Part shown: one piece after another, positions 1 through 5,160 of the stretch
Numbering within the stretch: position 1 is the first letter of the stretch
How the letters are laid out: each line of letters opens with the position of its first letter
Source: an uncultured Bacilli bacterium
GTDB lineage: Bacteria > Bacillota_I > Bacilli_A > RF39 > UBA660
Assembly: GCA_934132915.1 (NCBI GenBank)
Contig: CAKPAK010000080.1
Coordinates: 1 to 5,160, forward strand
Reading direction: 5' to 3'
DNA: 5,160 nt
Program-made: the position numbers and the translations under genes
Notes under the pieces: model-generated
Told to the model about the DNA's origin: nothing
The model's database searches: none
The model's input: only the letters and a program-made list of their open reading frames with translations

Positions 1-74
1 TGGGCGATATAGGACTCGAACCTATGACCCCCTGCTTGTAAGGCAGGTGCTCTAACCAACTGAGCTAATCGCCC
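1..74 (-). tRNA. tRNA-Val, anticodon UAC
   Basis: Read on the minus strand, this folds as a complete 74-nt cloverleaf. The 7-bp acceptor stem pairs GGGCGAT with ATCGCCC. The D arm is GCTC/GAGC, the anticodon stem CCTGC/GCAGG, and the T arm ATAGG/CCTAT around TTCGAGT. The seven-base anticodon loop CTTACAA places TAC at positions 34-36, which reads GUA and related valine codons. The discriminator base A is window position 1, so whether CCA is genome-encoded cannot be seen. A sigma-A promoter lies about 20 bases upstream of the mature 5' end, so this tRNA probably starts its own transcript, which may hold further tRNAs beyond the window edge. Confidence 0.97.
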
Positions 75-101
75 ATAACCCGTAACCAATTGACAGTTAA
101 T

Positions 102-131
102 AATATACCATTTAGACCTATATTTTGTCAA
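102..131 (-). promoter_or_regulatory. Sigma-A promoter of the tRNA-Val gene
   Basis: On the minus strand a perfect -35 TTGACA (126-131) is followed after 18 bases by TATATT (102-107), preceded by TGG, an extended -10 element. The predicted start is near 95, leaving a leader of about 20 nt before the tRNA. The boxes are seen directly; use in vivo is inferred. Confidence 0.8.
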
Positions 132-158
132 GTGATTTTAACTAATTTTATACTTTTT

Positions 159-521
159 TTAAAAATTATCTGTAATTTCTTTTATCTTATCATTTATCCA
201 TCCATCCAAATGATCACTCAAAGGCTGAAAACCACTTTTTGTCTCTACAATTCGCTTCAACCGTACCCCACTTTTTTTATAATCAATATCTTTAATGCTC
301 AACTTCATTTTTTTCGAATCATCATCAACCTGCACCACTTCAGCATAAATATTATCACCAACATCCAAAAAATCATGAATATCCTTAACATACCCATAAG
401 AAACTTCCGAAATATGAATCAAACCATTATAATCATCATTTTCCAAAGTCGCAAACGCACCATATTTTTGAATACCCGTTACTCGAACTCGCACAATATC
501 ATTCTTCTTCAACAAAGCCAT
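159..521 (-). CDS. cvfD: S1-domain RNA-binding protein, CvfD/YugI (general stress protein 13) family
   Basis: A 120-aa protein with one S1 (OB-fold) RNA-binding domain over about residues 5-77. It includes the typical strand pattern VRVRVTGIQKYGAFATL and the motif GLIHISE at 33-39. A short linker is followed by a conserved-looking tail, GFQPLSDHLDGWI, at 97-109. S1 domain plus a tail of the GF-x-x-L-x-x-x-L-x-x-WI type is what B. subtilis YugI (GSP13) and streptococcal CvfD show; these are cytoplasmic proteins linked to ribosomes and post-transcriptional control. The reading frame stays open to 611, but the ATG at 521 is preferred. It follows a GGTGGTGG ribosome site, the protein then starts as the family does, and a strong promoter at 544-572 lies inside the longer version. 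No convincing terminator follows, so some read-through toward the tRNA-Val promoter region is possible. Family assignment is firm; the precise role here is inferred. Confidence 0.92.
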   Translation of the reverse strand: MALLKKNDIVRVRVTGIQKYGAFATLENDDYNGLIHISEVSYGYVKDIHDFLDVGDNIYAEVVQVDDDSKKMKLSIKDIDYKKSGVRLKRIVETKSGFQPLSDHLDGWINDKIKEITDNF

Positions 522-543
522 AGAAACCACCACCACACAGATT

Positions 544-572
544 ATTATACCATTTTTTAATTTCCTTGCCAA
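544..572 (-). promoter_or_regulatory. Sigma-A promoter of cvfD
   Basis: On the minus strand -35 TTGGCA (567-572) and a perfect -10 TATAAT (544-549) are separated by exactly 17 bases. TGG directly before the -10 makes it an extended -10. Transcription would start near 537, giving a leader of roughly 16 nt before the ATG at 521. This decides the cvfD start: a start at 611 would lie upstream of the promoter. Confidence 0.88.
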
Positions 573-619
573 CACTATCCGAAAAGAAAAAATAATATCA
601 AACAACACCAAAAATTTTT

Positions 620-1342
620 TTAAATATTAACAAGTACCTCCAAATAATCCAACACATACCTCTGAAGATTCTCACTAACAGTACGATCATATGCTTCCCC
701 AAGAAGAGAATTATCAGAAATCATTTTAAAAGAAATCACCGGAATATTTTTAGATCGTGCAATAGTATAAGTAGCACAAGCCTCCATATCCGAAGCCAAA
801 ACACCATAAGATTGATTTAAAAATAATATGCGATCCAACTCCTGATTCCAAACATCTCCACTACCAATCACTCCATAAAAAACAGAACAATCCAAAAAAT
901 TATCCCGCACTAATTTTAATAACCATTTCGAACTATCGTAAGAGATAAACCGATCTTCTTCACCAGAAAGAAACGTTAATAAATTCCAGTCTAGGGAATT
1001 TGAACCCTCACCTATCCCCCGAAAAGGAGTACGATAAGAATTTATATTAATACACTGTGTTGCTACAACCACATCCCCAATATGTAAATAATCCGTCATG
1101 GCCCCCGCAACACCATAATTAATAACAAAATCTGGATGATAATGCTCTATAGCAACCGAAAAAGAGGCACTCGCAGCAATAATCCCCACTCCAGATAAAG
1201 ACAAAACAACGAATTTATCCTTCATCTCCCACTCATAAAATAAATAGCCAGAAATCTCCTTTTCTACCGCCGTAACCTGCTTTAATAACCAATCGCATTC
1301 TACCTTCATAGCAACCTGCAACAAAATAACTTGCTTTTTCAT
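620..1342 (-). CDS. mtnN: 5'-methylthioadenosine/S-adenosylhomocysteine nucleosidase (PNP/UDP phosphorylase superfamily)
   Basis: A 240-aa cytoplasmic enzyme, close to the usual 230 or so residues. The family splits methylthioadenosine and S-adenosylhomocysteine into adenine and the thioribosyl product, clearing SAM by-products and feeding methionine or AI-2 pathways. Landmarks align in order with E. coli MTAN: AM-x-x-E at 11-15 (Glu15 matching Glu12), LSGVG at 49-53, INYGVAGAM at 74-82, IGDVVVA at 88-94, GSGDVW at 160-165, DMEACA at 185-190 (Met186/Glu187 matching Met173/Glu174) and SDN at 209-211 (Asp210 matching Asp197). The 23-residue Glu-Asp spacing is identical to E. coli. Differences are Trp165 where E. 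coli has the adenine-stacking Phe, and Lys206 where it has Arg193. The ATG is set by GAGGTGAT 7 bases upstream. It has its own promoter. Substrate preference within the superfamily is not certain. Confidence 0.85.
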   Translation of the reverse strand: MKKQVILLQVAMKVECDWLLKQVTAVEKEISGYLFYEWEMKDKFVVLSLSGVGIIAASASFSVAIEHYHPDFVINYGVAGAMTDYLHIGDVVVATQCININSYRTPFRGIGEGSNSLDWNLLTFLSGEEDRFISYDSSKWLLKLVRDNFLDCSVFYGVIGSGDVWNQELDRILFLNQSYGVLASDMEACATYTIARSKNIPVISFKMISDNSLLGEAYDRTVSENLQRYVLDYLEVLVNI

Positions 1343-1345
1343 CTC

Positions 1346-1353
1346 ATCACCTC
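1346..1353 (-). promoter_or_regulatory. Ribosome binding site of the nucleosidase gene
   Basis: Minus-strand GAGGTGAT is a near-perfect Shine-Dalgarno sequence. Its GAGG core ends 7 bases before the ATG at 1342, which fixes the start. Confidence 0.85.
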
Positions 1354-1398
1354 AACAAACCACAAAAAAATGCTAAAAAATATCAATAAACTGTTTCA

Positions 1399-1428
1399 AT
1401 CATACTACATCTTTATTCAGAAAGTCAA
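1399..1428 (-). promoter_or_regulatory. Sigma-A promoter of the nucleosidase gene
   Basis: Minus-strand TTGACT (1423-1428) and TATGAT (1399-1404) are separated by 18 bases. The predicted start near 1392 gives a 5' leader of about 50 nt. It begins directly after the sigK terminator T-run, so the two units are packed end to start. Confidence 0.78.
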
Positions 1429-1430
1429 TG

Positions 1431-1462
1431 AAAAAAGAAAAAAACAGAACAAACCGTCTGTT
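1431..1462 (-). terminator. Rho-independent terminator of sigK
   Basis: On the minus strand AACAGA (1457-1462) pairs with TCTGTT (1443-1448), with a further C-G pair possible past a one-base bulge. A T-rich tract interrupted by one C follows. It lies about 10 bases after the sigK stop codon. The stem is short and AT-rich but position and tail fit well. Confidence 0.7.
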
Positions 1463-1471
1463 CATCTAAAG

Positions 1472-2173
1472 TTATTCATGATAATTTTTATTGCGAATAA
1501 ATTCTCGCAAAATCTTTGTAATAGCCCTTTTCTCAATTCGAGATACATAACTTCGACTAATTCCCAATTGACGAGCAATTTCTTTCTGCGTCTTCTCCTG
1601 TTCCCCCTTTAATCCATAACGCAAATCAATAATTTTTCTTTCACGTCTCGAAAGAATATTCAAATATTTCTTCAACAACAAAATATTATCTTTTAAATAA
1701 ATATCTTCCAAATAATCTGGATCCTTCGTTCTTAAAACATCCAAAATGGTAATCTCATTTCCTTCTTTATCATAACTAATCCCATCATAAATACTAATAT
1801 TCTTTGCATTTTTTTTATTACTTCGAAAATACATCAAAATTTCATTTTCCGCACATTTTGCTGCATAAGTCGTTAATTTCACCTTTTTATCTAAAGAATA
1901 TGTATCTATTCCTTTAATCAAACCAACGGTACCTATTCCAATCAAATCATCCACATCATTCCCACCCATATCAAATTTTTTAACAATATGAGCAACCAAA
2001 CGTAAATTATGTTCAATTAACTTATTCCGTGCCGCACGATCTCCCTCTTTCATTCTCTTAATACAAAACGCTTCCTCTTCATTACTAAGTGGTTCAGGAA
2101 AAACCTCATTTGAATAAGACCCCATAAGAAAAGTATTTGAAAATAGCATACCAATTAAATTTAAAAACATCAT
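1472..2173 (-). CDS. sigK: RNA polymerase sporulation sigma factor, SigK type, with pro-sequence
   Basis: A 233-aa sigma-70 family protein. SigK directs late mother-cell transcription (coat, spore maturation) in endospore formers. Region 2 spans about 45-121, including IEHNLRLVAHIVKKF at 53-67 and KLTTYAAKCAENEILMYFR at 99-117. Region 4 spans about 165-225, with the helix-turn-helix TQKEIARQLGISRSYVSRIE at 195-214. Both match B. subtilis SigK more closely than SigE, notably IEHNLRLVAHIVKKF and ISRSYVSRIEKRA. The first 20 residues are hydrophobic and precede SNEVFPEPLS. This resembles the pro-sigma-K leader removed by the SpoIVFB intramembrane protease, so cleavage after about Tyr20 is inferred. 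The gene is uninterrupted, unlike those split by a skin element. Two ATGs in tandem are possible: GAGG is 3 bases from the ATG at 2173 and 6 from that at 2170, so the second may be the real start. A terminator follows; no clear sigma-A promoter precedes it. Confidence 0.93.
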   Translation of the reverse strand: MMFLNLIGMLFSNTFLMGSYSNEVFPEPLSNEEEAFCIKRMKEGDRAARNKLIEHNLRLVAHIVKKFDMGGNDVDDLIGIGTVGLIKGIDTYSLDKKVKLTTYAAKCAENEILMYFRSNKKNAKNISIYDGISYDKEGNEITILDVLRTKDPDYLEDIYLKDNILLLKKYLNILSRRERKIIDLRYGLKGEQEKTQKEIARQLGISRSYVSRIEKRAITKILREFIRNKNYHE

Positions 2174-2181
2174 ACACCTCT
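2174..2181 (-). promoter_or_regulatory. Ribosome binding site of sigK
   Basis: Minus-strand AGAGGTGT has a GAGG core at 2177-2180, 3 bases before the ATG at 2173 and 6 before the ATG at 2170. The usual spacing of 5-9 favours the second ATG. Confidence 0.7.
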
Positions 2182-2266
2182 ATTAATTTATACAAAAAAA
2201 ATACTGATCTTAGAACAAATCAAAGAAATAAATTAAAATTTCTTTAAATTCAAAAAGAAAGTCCAC

Positions 2267-2297
2267 AAAAAAAATGTCAGTCTTCCCAACATTTTTT
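2267..2297 (-). terminator. topA: Rho-independent terminator of topA
   Basis: Minus-strand AAAAAATGTTGG pairs with CTGACATTTTTT around the loop GAAGA, with two G-U pairs, and ends in a run of eight T. It overlaps the topA stop codon. The A-rich first arm means the opposite strand also ends in T, but no plus-strand gene needs it. Confidence 0.78.
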
Positions 2298-4323
2298 ATT
2301 TCACATAATCACAACTAGAACATCTAACGCCATCTTTTCCCATAACTAACAATTGATTACACTTTGGACATAACTCCCCAGTTGGTTTATCCCAGAAAGC
2401 AACTTTACATTTTGGATAACGATTACATCCATAAAAAACTTTCCCTTTTCTAGTAATTTTTTCAACAATCATTCCTTCTCCACAAGTACATTTCATAATT
2501 TCCTTAACTTCTCGCTTTTCTTCATTATTTTGAATATACTTGCAGTCTGGATAATTTGAACAAGCAACAAATTTTCCGTATTTACTCTGCTTAATTACTA
2601 ATGGATTCCCACAATGTGGACACATTTCTCCTGTTTCTGTTGGCGCTTTTTTCTCCATTTCTTTAAAAGCTACTTCTACTTTTGGCTCAAAATCATTATA
2701 GAATCTATCTAATAATTTATACCAAGTTAAGTCTCCCTCAGCTATCTTATCCAAATCATCTTCCATTTCTTTTGTATATTTTACATTAATAATATCTTTA
2801 AAAAACTCCTGTAATTTATCAGTAATTTCAATCCCCACTTCCGTAGGAACAAATTTCTTATCTATAACATTAACATAAACTCTTTCCTTTAAAGTATCAA
2901 TAGTTTTTGCATAAGTAGAAGGTCTGCCAATTCCTAACTCTTCCATTTCCTTAATTAACCGACTTTCCGTATATCGTGCTGGTGGCTTAGTCTCATGCTC
3001 CGAAATTTGAATATCCCGAGATAAAATTCGATTATTCACTATTAGCTGTGGCAATAATTTATCTGTAGAATCCTCATATTTCGAATAAACTTTCAAATAA
3101 CCATCAAAAACTAAAAGCTGACCACTTGTCTTAAATCGATAATCTTGATTAAATAAAGTCACACTAGTTGCTTCTAAACGGGCATCTTTCATCAAAGAAG
3201 CCAAAGCTCGATAATAAATTAAATGATACAACTTATACTCATCATTAGATAAATATGCCTTAATATCTTCTGGCCTCCGAAAAATACTAGTTGGACGAAT
3301 CGCTTCATGAGCATCTTGAACATTATCTACCTTTTTAGAAGTCTTTACATACCCAACATAATCTGCCCCATAAGTATTTTTGATATACCCATAAGTATTT
3401 TTAACAAATTCATCACTCATTCGAACCGAATCAGTTCTCATATAAGTAATAAGACCAACCGTTTCATCCTTTAAAGTAATTCCCTCATATAACTTTTGAG
3501 CAATAGACATTGTCTTTTTTGAAGTAAAATTCAATTTGTTTGAGGCTTCTTGTTGAAGCGTTGAAGTCGTAAACGGAAATTTACTCTTCTTATCCTTTTG
3601 CTTCTTTTCAACCGATTCAATCACAAACTCTTTATCTAAACAAGCTAATATTCGATTAGCATCTTCTACATTGCTAATTTCTATCTTTTGATTCTGATAA
3701 CTTTCTAATTTCGCATCAAACGAGTCAAAATAAGCATCAATTTCATAATATTTTTCTACATTAAAAGCACTAATTTCTCGCTCTCTATCAACAATTAACT
3801 TTAAAGCAACACTTTGCACACGTCCAGCTGATTTTCCCTCAGTTTTTGATTGCATAAGTTTACTCAACCGAAAACCAATAATCCGATCCAATATTCTTCT
3901 CGTCTCTTGAGACTTCACCAAATTATCATCAATTTTTCGCGCATGATGAAAAGAATCTAAAATAACATTTTTCGTAATTTCATTAAAAACAATCCGCTCG
4001 TAATCATCCTTTTTTAATCCTAAAGTATCATATAAATGCCAAGAAATAGCTTCTCCTTCCCGATCAGGGTCAGTAGCTAAATAAACAAAATCTGCATCTT
4101 TAACTTGTTTTTTTAACTCAGTTACTAATTTCTTTTTTCCCTTTATAATCTTATAATCCGGTTTAAAATGATTCTCCAAATCAACACCAAATCCAAATTT
4201 ACCCGAAGTAGACAAATCTCTTATATGTCCAAGCGAAGATACAACTTTATAATCACTACCTAAATATTTTTCAATCGTTTTACTTTTGCTAGGTGATTCC
4301 ACAATTACTAATTTTTTACTCAA
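2296..4323 (-). CDS. topA: DNA topoisomerase I (type IA)
   Basis: A 675-aa enzyme that relaxes negative supercoils by transient single-strand cleavage. The N-terminal TOPRIM domain (about 3-114) holds Glu9 in VIVES and the metal-binding TDPDREGE at 84-91 (Asp85, Asp87, Glu89). The catalytic tyrosine is Tyr294 in ITYMRTDS (292-299), with Arg296 beside it. SAGRVQSVALKLI (165-177) and GIGRPSTYA (464-472) are further family motifs. The C-terminus has three four-cysteine zinc ribbons: Cys568/571/588/594, Cys612/614/633/639 and Cys652/655/668/671. Length is near the roughly 690 aa usual in Bacillota. The start is TTG: the protein then begins MSKKLVIVESPSK, as the family does, and GGAAAGGG sits 7 bases upstream. 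A strong promoter precedes it and a hairpin terminator follows, so it looks monocistronic. The middle ribbon has C-x-C instead of C-x-x-C. Confidence 0.98.
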   Translation of the reverse strand: MSKKLVIVESPSKSKTIEKYLGSDYKVVSSLGHIRDLSTSGKFGFGVDLENHFKPDYKIIKGKKKLVTELKKQVKDADFVYLATDPDREGEAISWHLYDTLGLKKDDYERIVFNEITKNVILDSFHHARKIDDNLVKSQETRRILDRIIGFRLSKLMQSKTEGKSAGRVQSVALKLIVDREREISAFNVEKYYEIDAYFDSFDAKLESYQNQKIEISNVEDANRILACLDKEFVIESVEKKQKDKKSKFPFTTSTLQQEASNKLNFTSKKTMSIAQKLYEGITLKDETVGLITYMRTDSVRMSDEFVKNTYGYIKNTYGADYVGYVKTSKKVDNVQDAHEAIRPTSIFRRPEDIKAYLSNDEYKLYHLIYYRALASLMKDARLEATSVTLFNQDYRFKTSGQLLVFDGYLKVYSKYEDSTDKLLPQLIVNNRILSRDIQISEHETKPPARYTESRLIKEMEELGIGRPSTYAKTIDTLKERVYVNVIDKKFVPTEVGIEITDKLQEFFKDIINVKYTKEMEDDLDKIAEGDLTWYKLLDRFYNDFEPKVEVAFKEMEKKAPTETGEMCPHCGNPLVIKQSKYGKFVACSNYPDCKYIQNNEEKREVKEIMKCTCGEGMIVEKITRKGKVFYGCNRYPKCKVAFWDKPTGELCPKCNQLLVMGKDGVRCSSCDYVK

Positions 4324-4330
4324 ATTGAAT

Positions 4331-4343
4331 CCCTTTCCTTCCT
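4331..4343 (-). promoter_or_regulatory. topA: Ribosome binding site that sets the TTG start of topA
   Basis: Minus-strand AGGAAGGAAAGGG is a purine-rich ribosome site ending 7 bases before the TTG at 4323. No ATG lies at a suitable distance, so the TTG is the likely start. Confidence 0.75.
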
Positions 4344-4348
4344 GTTAC

Positions 4349-4379
4349 ATTATATACTAAATTAGAAGTACTTTGTCAA
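4349..4379 (-). promoter_or_regulatory. topA: Sigma-A promoter of topA
   Basis: On the minus strand a perfect TTGACA (4374-4379) precedes TATATAAT (4349-4356). The -10 can be read as TATATA with a 17-base spacer or TATAAT with a 19-base spacer. The start of transcription near 4343 leaves a leader of about 20 nt carrying the ribosome site. Confidence 0.85.
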
Positions 4380-4386
4380 GTAATAT

Positions 4387-4399
4387 TGTCAATTTGACA
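4387..4399 (-). repeat. Perfect inverted repeat TGTCAA-N-TTGACA upstream of the topA promoter
   Basis: The 13-bp sequence TGTCAA, one base, TTGACA is a perfect inverted repeat ending 7 bases before the topA -35 box. Its TTGACA half is identical to that -35 box, 13 bases further on. It could be an operator, an upstream duplicate of the -35, or chance; nothing in the sequence decides this. Confidence 0.55.
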
Positions 4400-4445
4400 G
4401 ATTTAATACTTATAATTTCTTTTCCTTTTATTCATTCCTGTCTTG

Positions 4446-4465
4446 AAAAAAAGATAAATAATCTC
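4446..4465 (-). terminator. Weak terminator candidate after the unrecognised gene
   Basis: Minus-strand AGAT and ATCT form a 4-bp stem (5 with a G-U pair) around TATTT, followed by seven T. It lies about 55 bases after the stop at 4521. The stem is short, so this is only a candidate. Confidence 0.3.
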
Positions 4466-4520
4466 ATCATTCCAGGCTGATAATAGAAAATTTTTAATTC
4501 ATAAAGATAGATACATTGGA

Positions 4521-4934
4521 CTAATGAAAGACATTTTTTAACGATATACTAAAAACAAAATTGATATGAATTCGACTCCCTATAATATTCATCACATCCA
4601 CTCCATTCACATCCATTCCATATCCACCTCTAATGACATAATACCTTGTGCATCCAATGGTTTCTGATTCTAGAAAATTATCAGTTAAGCCATTGAATAT
4701 TTGCTCTGTTAATACATCCACTTGTTGGGTAGTAATCCCTGTATTAAAATGTTTCTCATAACCGTTATTTGGTATAAAAATATCAAAAGTTAACATTCTT
4801 TCATTATTTATCTTAGCAGAATCTATTCTTATTTCTCCAGTTATCTTCTCCTTATCAGAAAGTATTTGAATAATATATTCACATAATAATTTTGATCTTT
4901 CAGGTGCTATTTGCATTGCTTCAACTTTTTTCAT
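4521..4934 (-). CDS. Hypothetical protein, family not recognised
   Basis: A 137-aa protein from the ATG at 4934; a TTG at 4946 would add four residues, and an in-frame TGA at 4971-4973 rules out any longer start. No good Shine-Dalgarno precedes either start and no clear sigma-A promoter is visible in 4947-5047. Composition looks like a real soluble protein. An amphipathic, partly acidic N-terminal half (MKKVEAMQIAPERSKLLCEY at the start) leads into a strand-rich middle (about 33-66), with glycines in YYVIRGGYGMDVNGVDV and a hydrophobic end INFVFSISLKNVF. There is no signal peptide, long membrane helix or metal motif. It sits alone between the rRNA operon terminator and topA. It could be a lineage-specific gene or the remains of a longer one, since its ribosome site is poor. 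I cannot assign a function. Confidence 0.6.
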   Translation of the reverse strand: MKKVEAMQIAPERSKLLCEYIIQILSDKEKITGEIRIDSAKINNERMLTFDIFIPNNGYEKHFNTGITTQQVDVLTEQIFNGLTDNFLESETIGCTRYYVIRGGYGMDVNGVDVMNIIGSRIHINFVFSISLKNVFH

Positions 4935-5047
4935 TTTTAACGCCAATCTTTTATATTTTCTTTTGTTGTATCATAAATTTAACTTCAAAATTCATTTTTT
5001 GGATGTTTTATTTGAAAATAATGGTAATTTTTTCATTAAAAATTGAT

Positions 5048-5084
5048 AAAAAAGCCCAATTATAGATATTCTCTACTTTTGGGC
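5048..5084 (-). terminator. Rho-independent terminator of the rRNA operon
   Basis: Minus-strand GCCCAA (5079-5084) pairs with TTGGGC (5054-5059); inside, TAGA pairs with TCTA. Six T follow directly. It begins about 10 bases after the 5S 3' end and is the strongest hairpin in the window. Confidence 0.9.
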
Positions 5085-5093
5085 ATAAAAAAA

Positions 5094-5160
5094 TATTGGC
5101 GATTTCCTATTTTTGCATATTCTGCTATCGTCGGCGTTAAAGTGCTTAACTTCTGTGTTC
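5094..5160 (-). rRNA. rrf: 5S ribosomal RNA, 3' part (5' part beyond the window)
   Basis: The minus strand reads GAACACAGAAGTTAAGC, then ACGCCGACGATAG and finally TAGGAAATCGCCAAT. These match in order the conserved 5S segments GAACACGGAAGTTAAGC, GCGCCGATGGTAG and TAGGACGCCGCCAAG of Bacillota. About the last 67 bases are present; the 3' end at about 5094-5096 is estimated by alignment to the B. subtilis end, since helix I cannot be checked without the 5' half. The terminator follows directly, so this is the last gene of an rRNA operon entering from the right. Confidence 0.93.

Noticed and set aside
90..560. Plus-strand open frame of 156 codons
   Set aside because: It lies opposite cvfD, its translation is dominated by Ile, Asn and His as expected from an antisense frame of AT-rich DNA, and it has no ribosome site.
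522..611. N-terminal extension of cvfD to a start at 611
   Set aside because: The extra 30 residues are unlike the family, and a near-consensus promoter with a predicted start near 537 lies inside this stretch.
573..619. Possible terminator after the nucleosidase gene (AAAAATTTTT and T-rich stretches)
   Set aside because: No GC-bearing stem could be formed; the A/T palindrome alone is not enough to call a terminator.
1331..1612. Plus-strand open frame of 93 codons
   Set aside because: It spans the sigK-nucleosidase junction and the end of sigK on the other strand; low-complexity Lys/Asn/Ser content and no signals of its own.
4403..4435. Ten-codon minus-strand frame (MNKRKRNYKY) upstream of topA, a possible leader peptide
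   Set aside because: It lies upstream of the topA promoter, so it is not in the topA leader, and its purine-rich site is too close to the ATG.
4947..5047. Search for a promoter of the unrecognised gene (TTGAAG, TATGAT, TATAAA words)
   Set aside because: None of these words pair at 16-19 base spacing with a reasonable partner box; AT-rich background produces them freely.

Overview
The window is strongly AT-rich. It carries a sporulation sigma factor of the SigK type, a Bacillota-type topoisomerase I, a CvfD/YugI-type S1 protein, consensus sigma-A promoters and T-tailed terminators. TGG is used for Trp, so the standard code fits. Together these point to a low-GC, endospore-forming member of the Bacillota. 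I cannot name the genus from sequence alone.

Every supported gene lies on the minus strand, so transcription runs from high to low coordinates. From the right edge: the 3' part of a 5S rRNA (5094-5160, cut by the window edge) and its terminator end an rRNA operon. Next come an unrecognised protein of about 137 aa (4521-4934), topA (2296-4323, TTG start), a pro-sigK-like sigma factor gene (1472-2173), a methylthioadenosine/S-adenosylhomocysteine nucleosidase (620-1342), the S1-domain protein gene cvfD (159-521) and a tRNA-Val with anticodon UAC (1-74).

Although co-oriented, the genes look largely like separate transcription units. Convincing sigma-A promoters precede topA, the nucleosidase gene, cvfD and the tRNA. 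Hairpin terminators follow the 5S, topA and sigK. sigK itself has no clear sigma-A promoter, which would fit control by a sporulation sigma factor. No operon-like functional coupling is apparent: the genes cover chromosome topology, late mother-cell sporulation, salvage of SAM by-products, translation/RNA binding and tRNA supply.

No intergenic stretch exceeds 300 bases. The longest gaps are 4324-4520 (topA promoter, an inverted repeat and a weak terminator candidate) and 4947-5047 (AT-rich, no clear promoter). I saw no mobile element, CRISPR array, riboswitch or phage gene. This reads as an ordinary core-genome region. The most open item is the unrecognised protein between the rRNA operon and topA.
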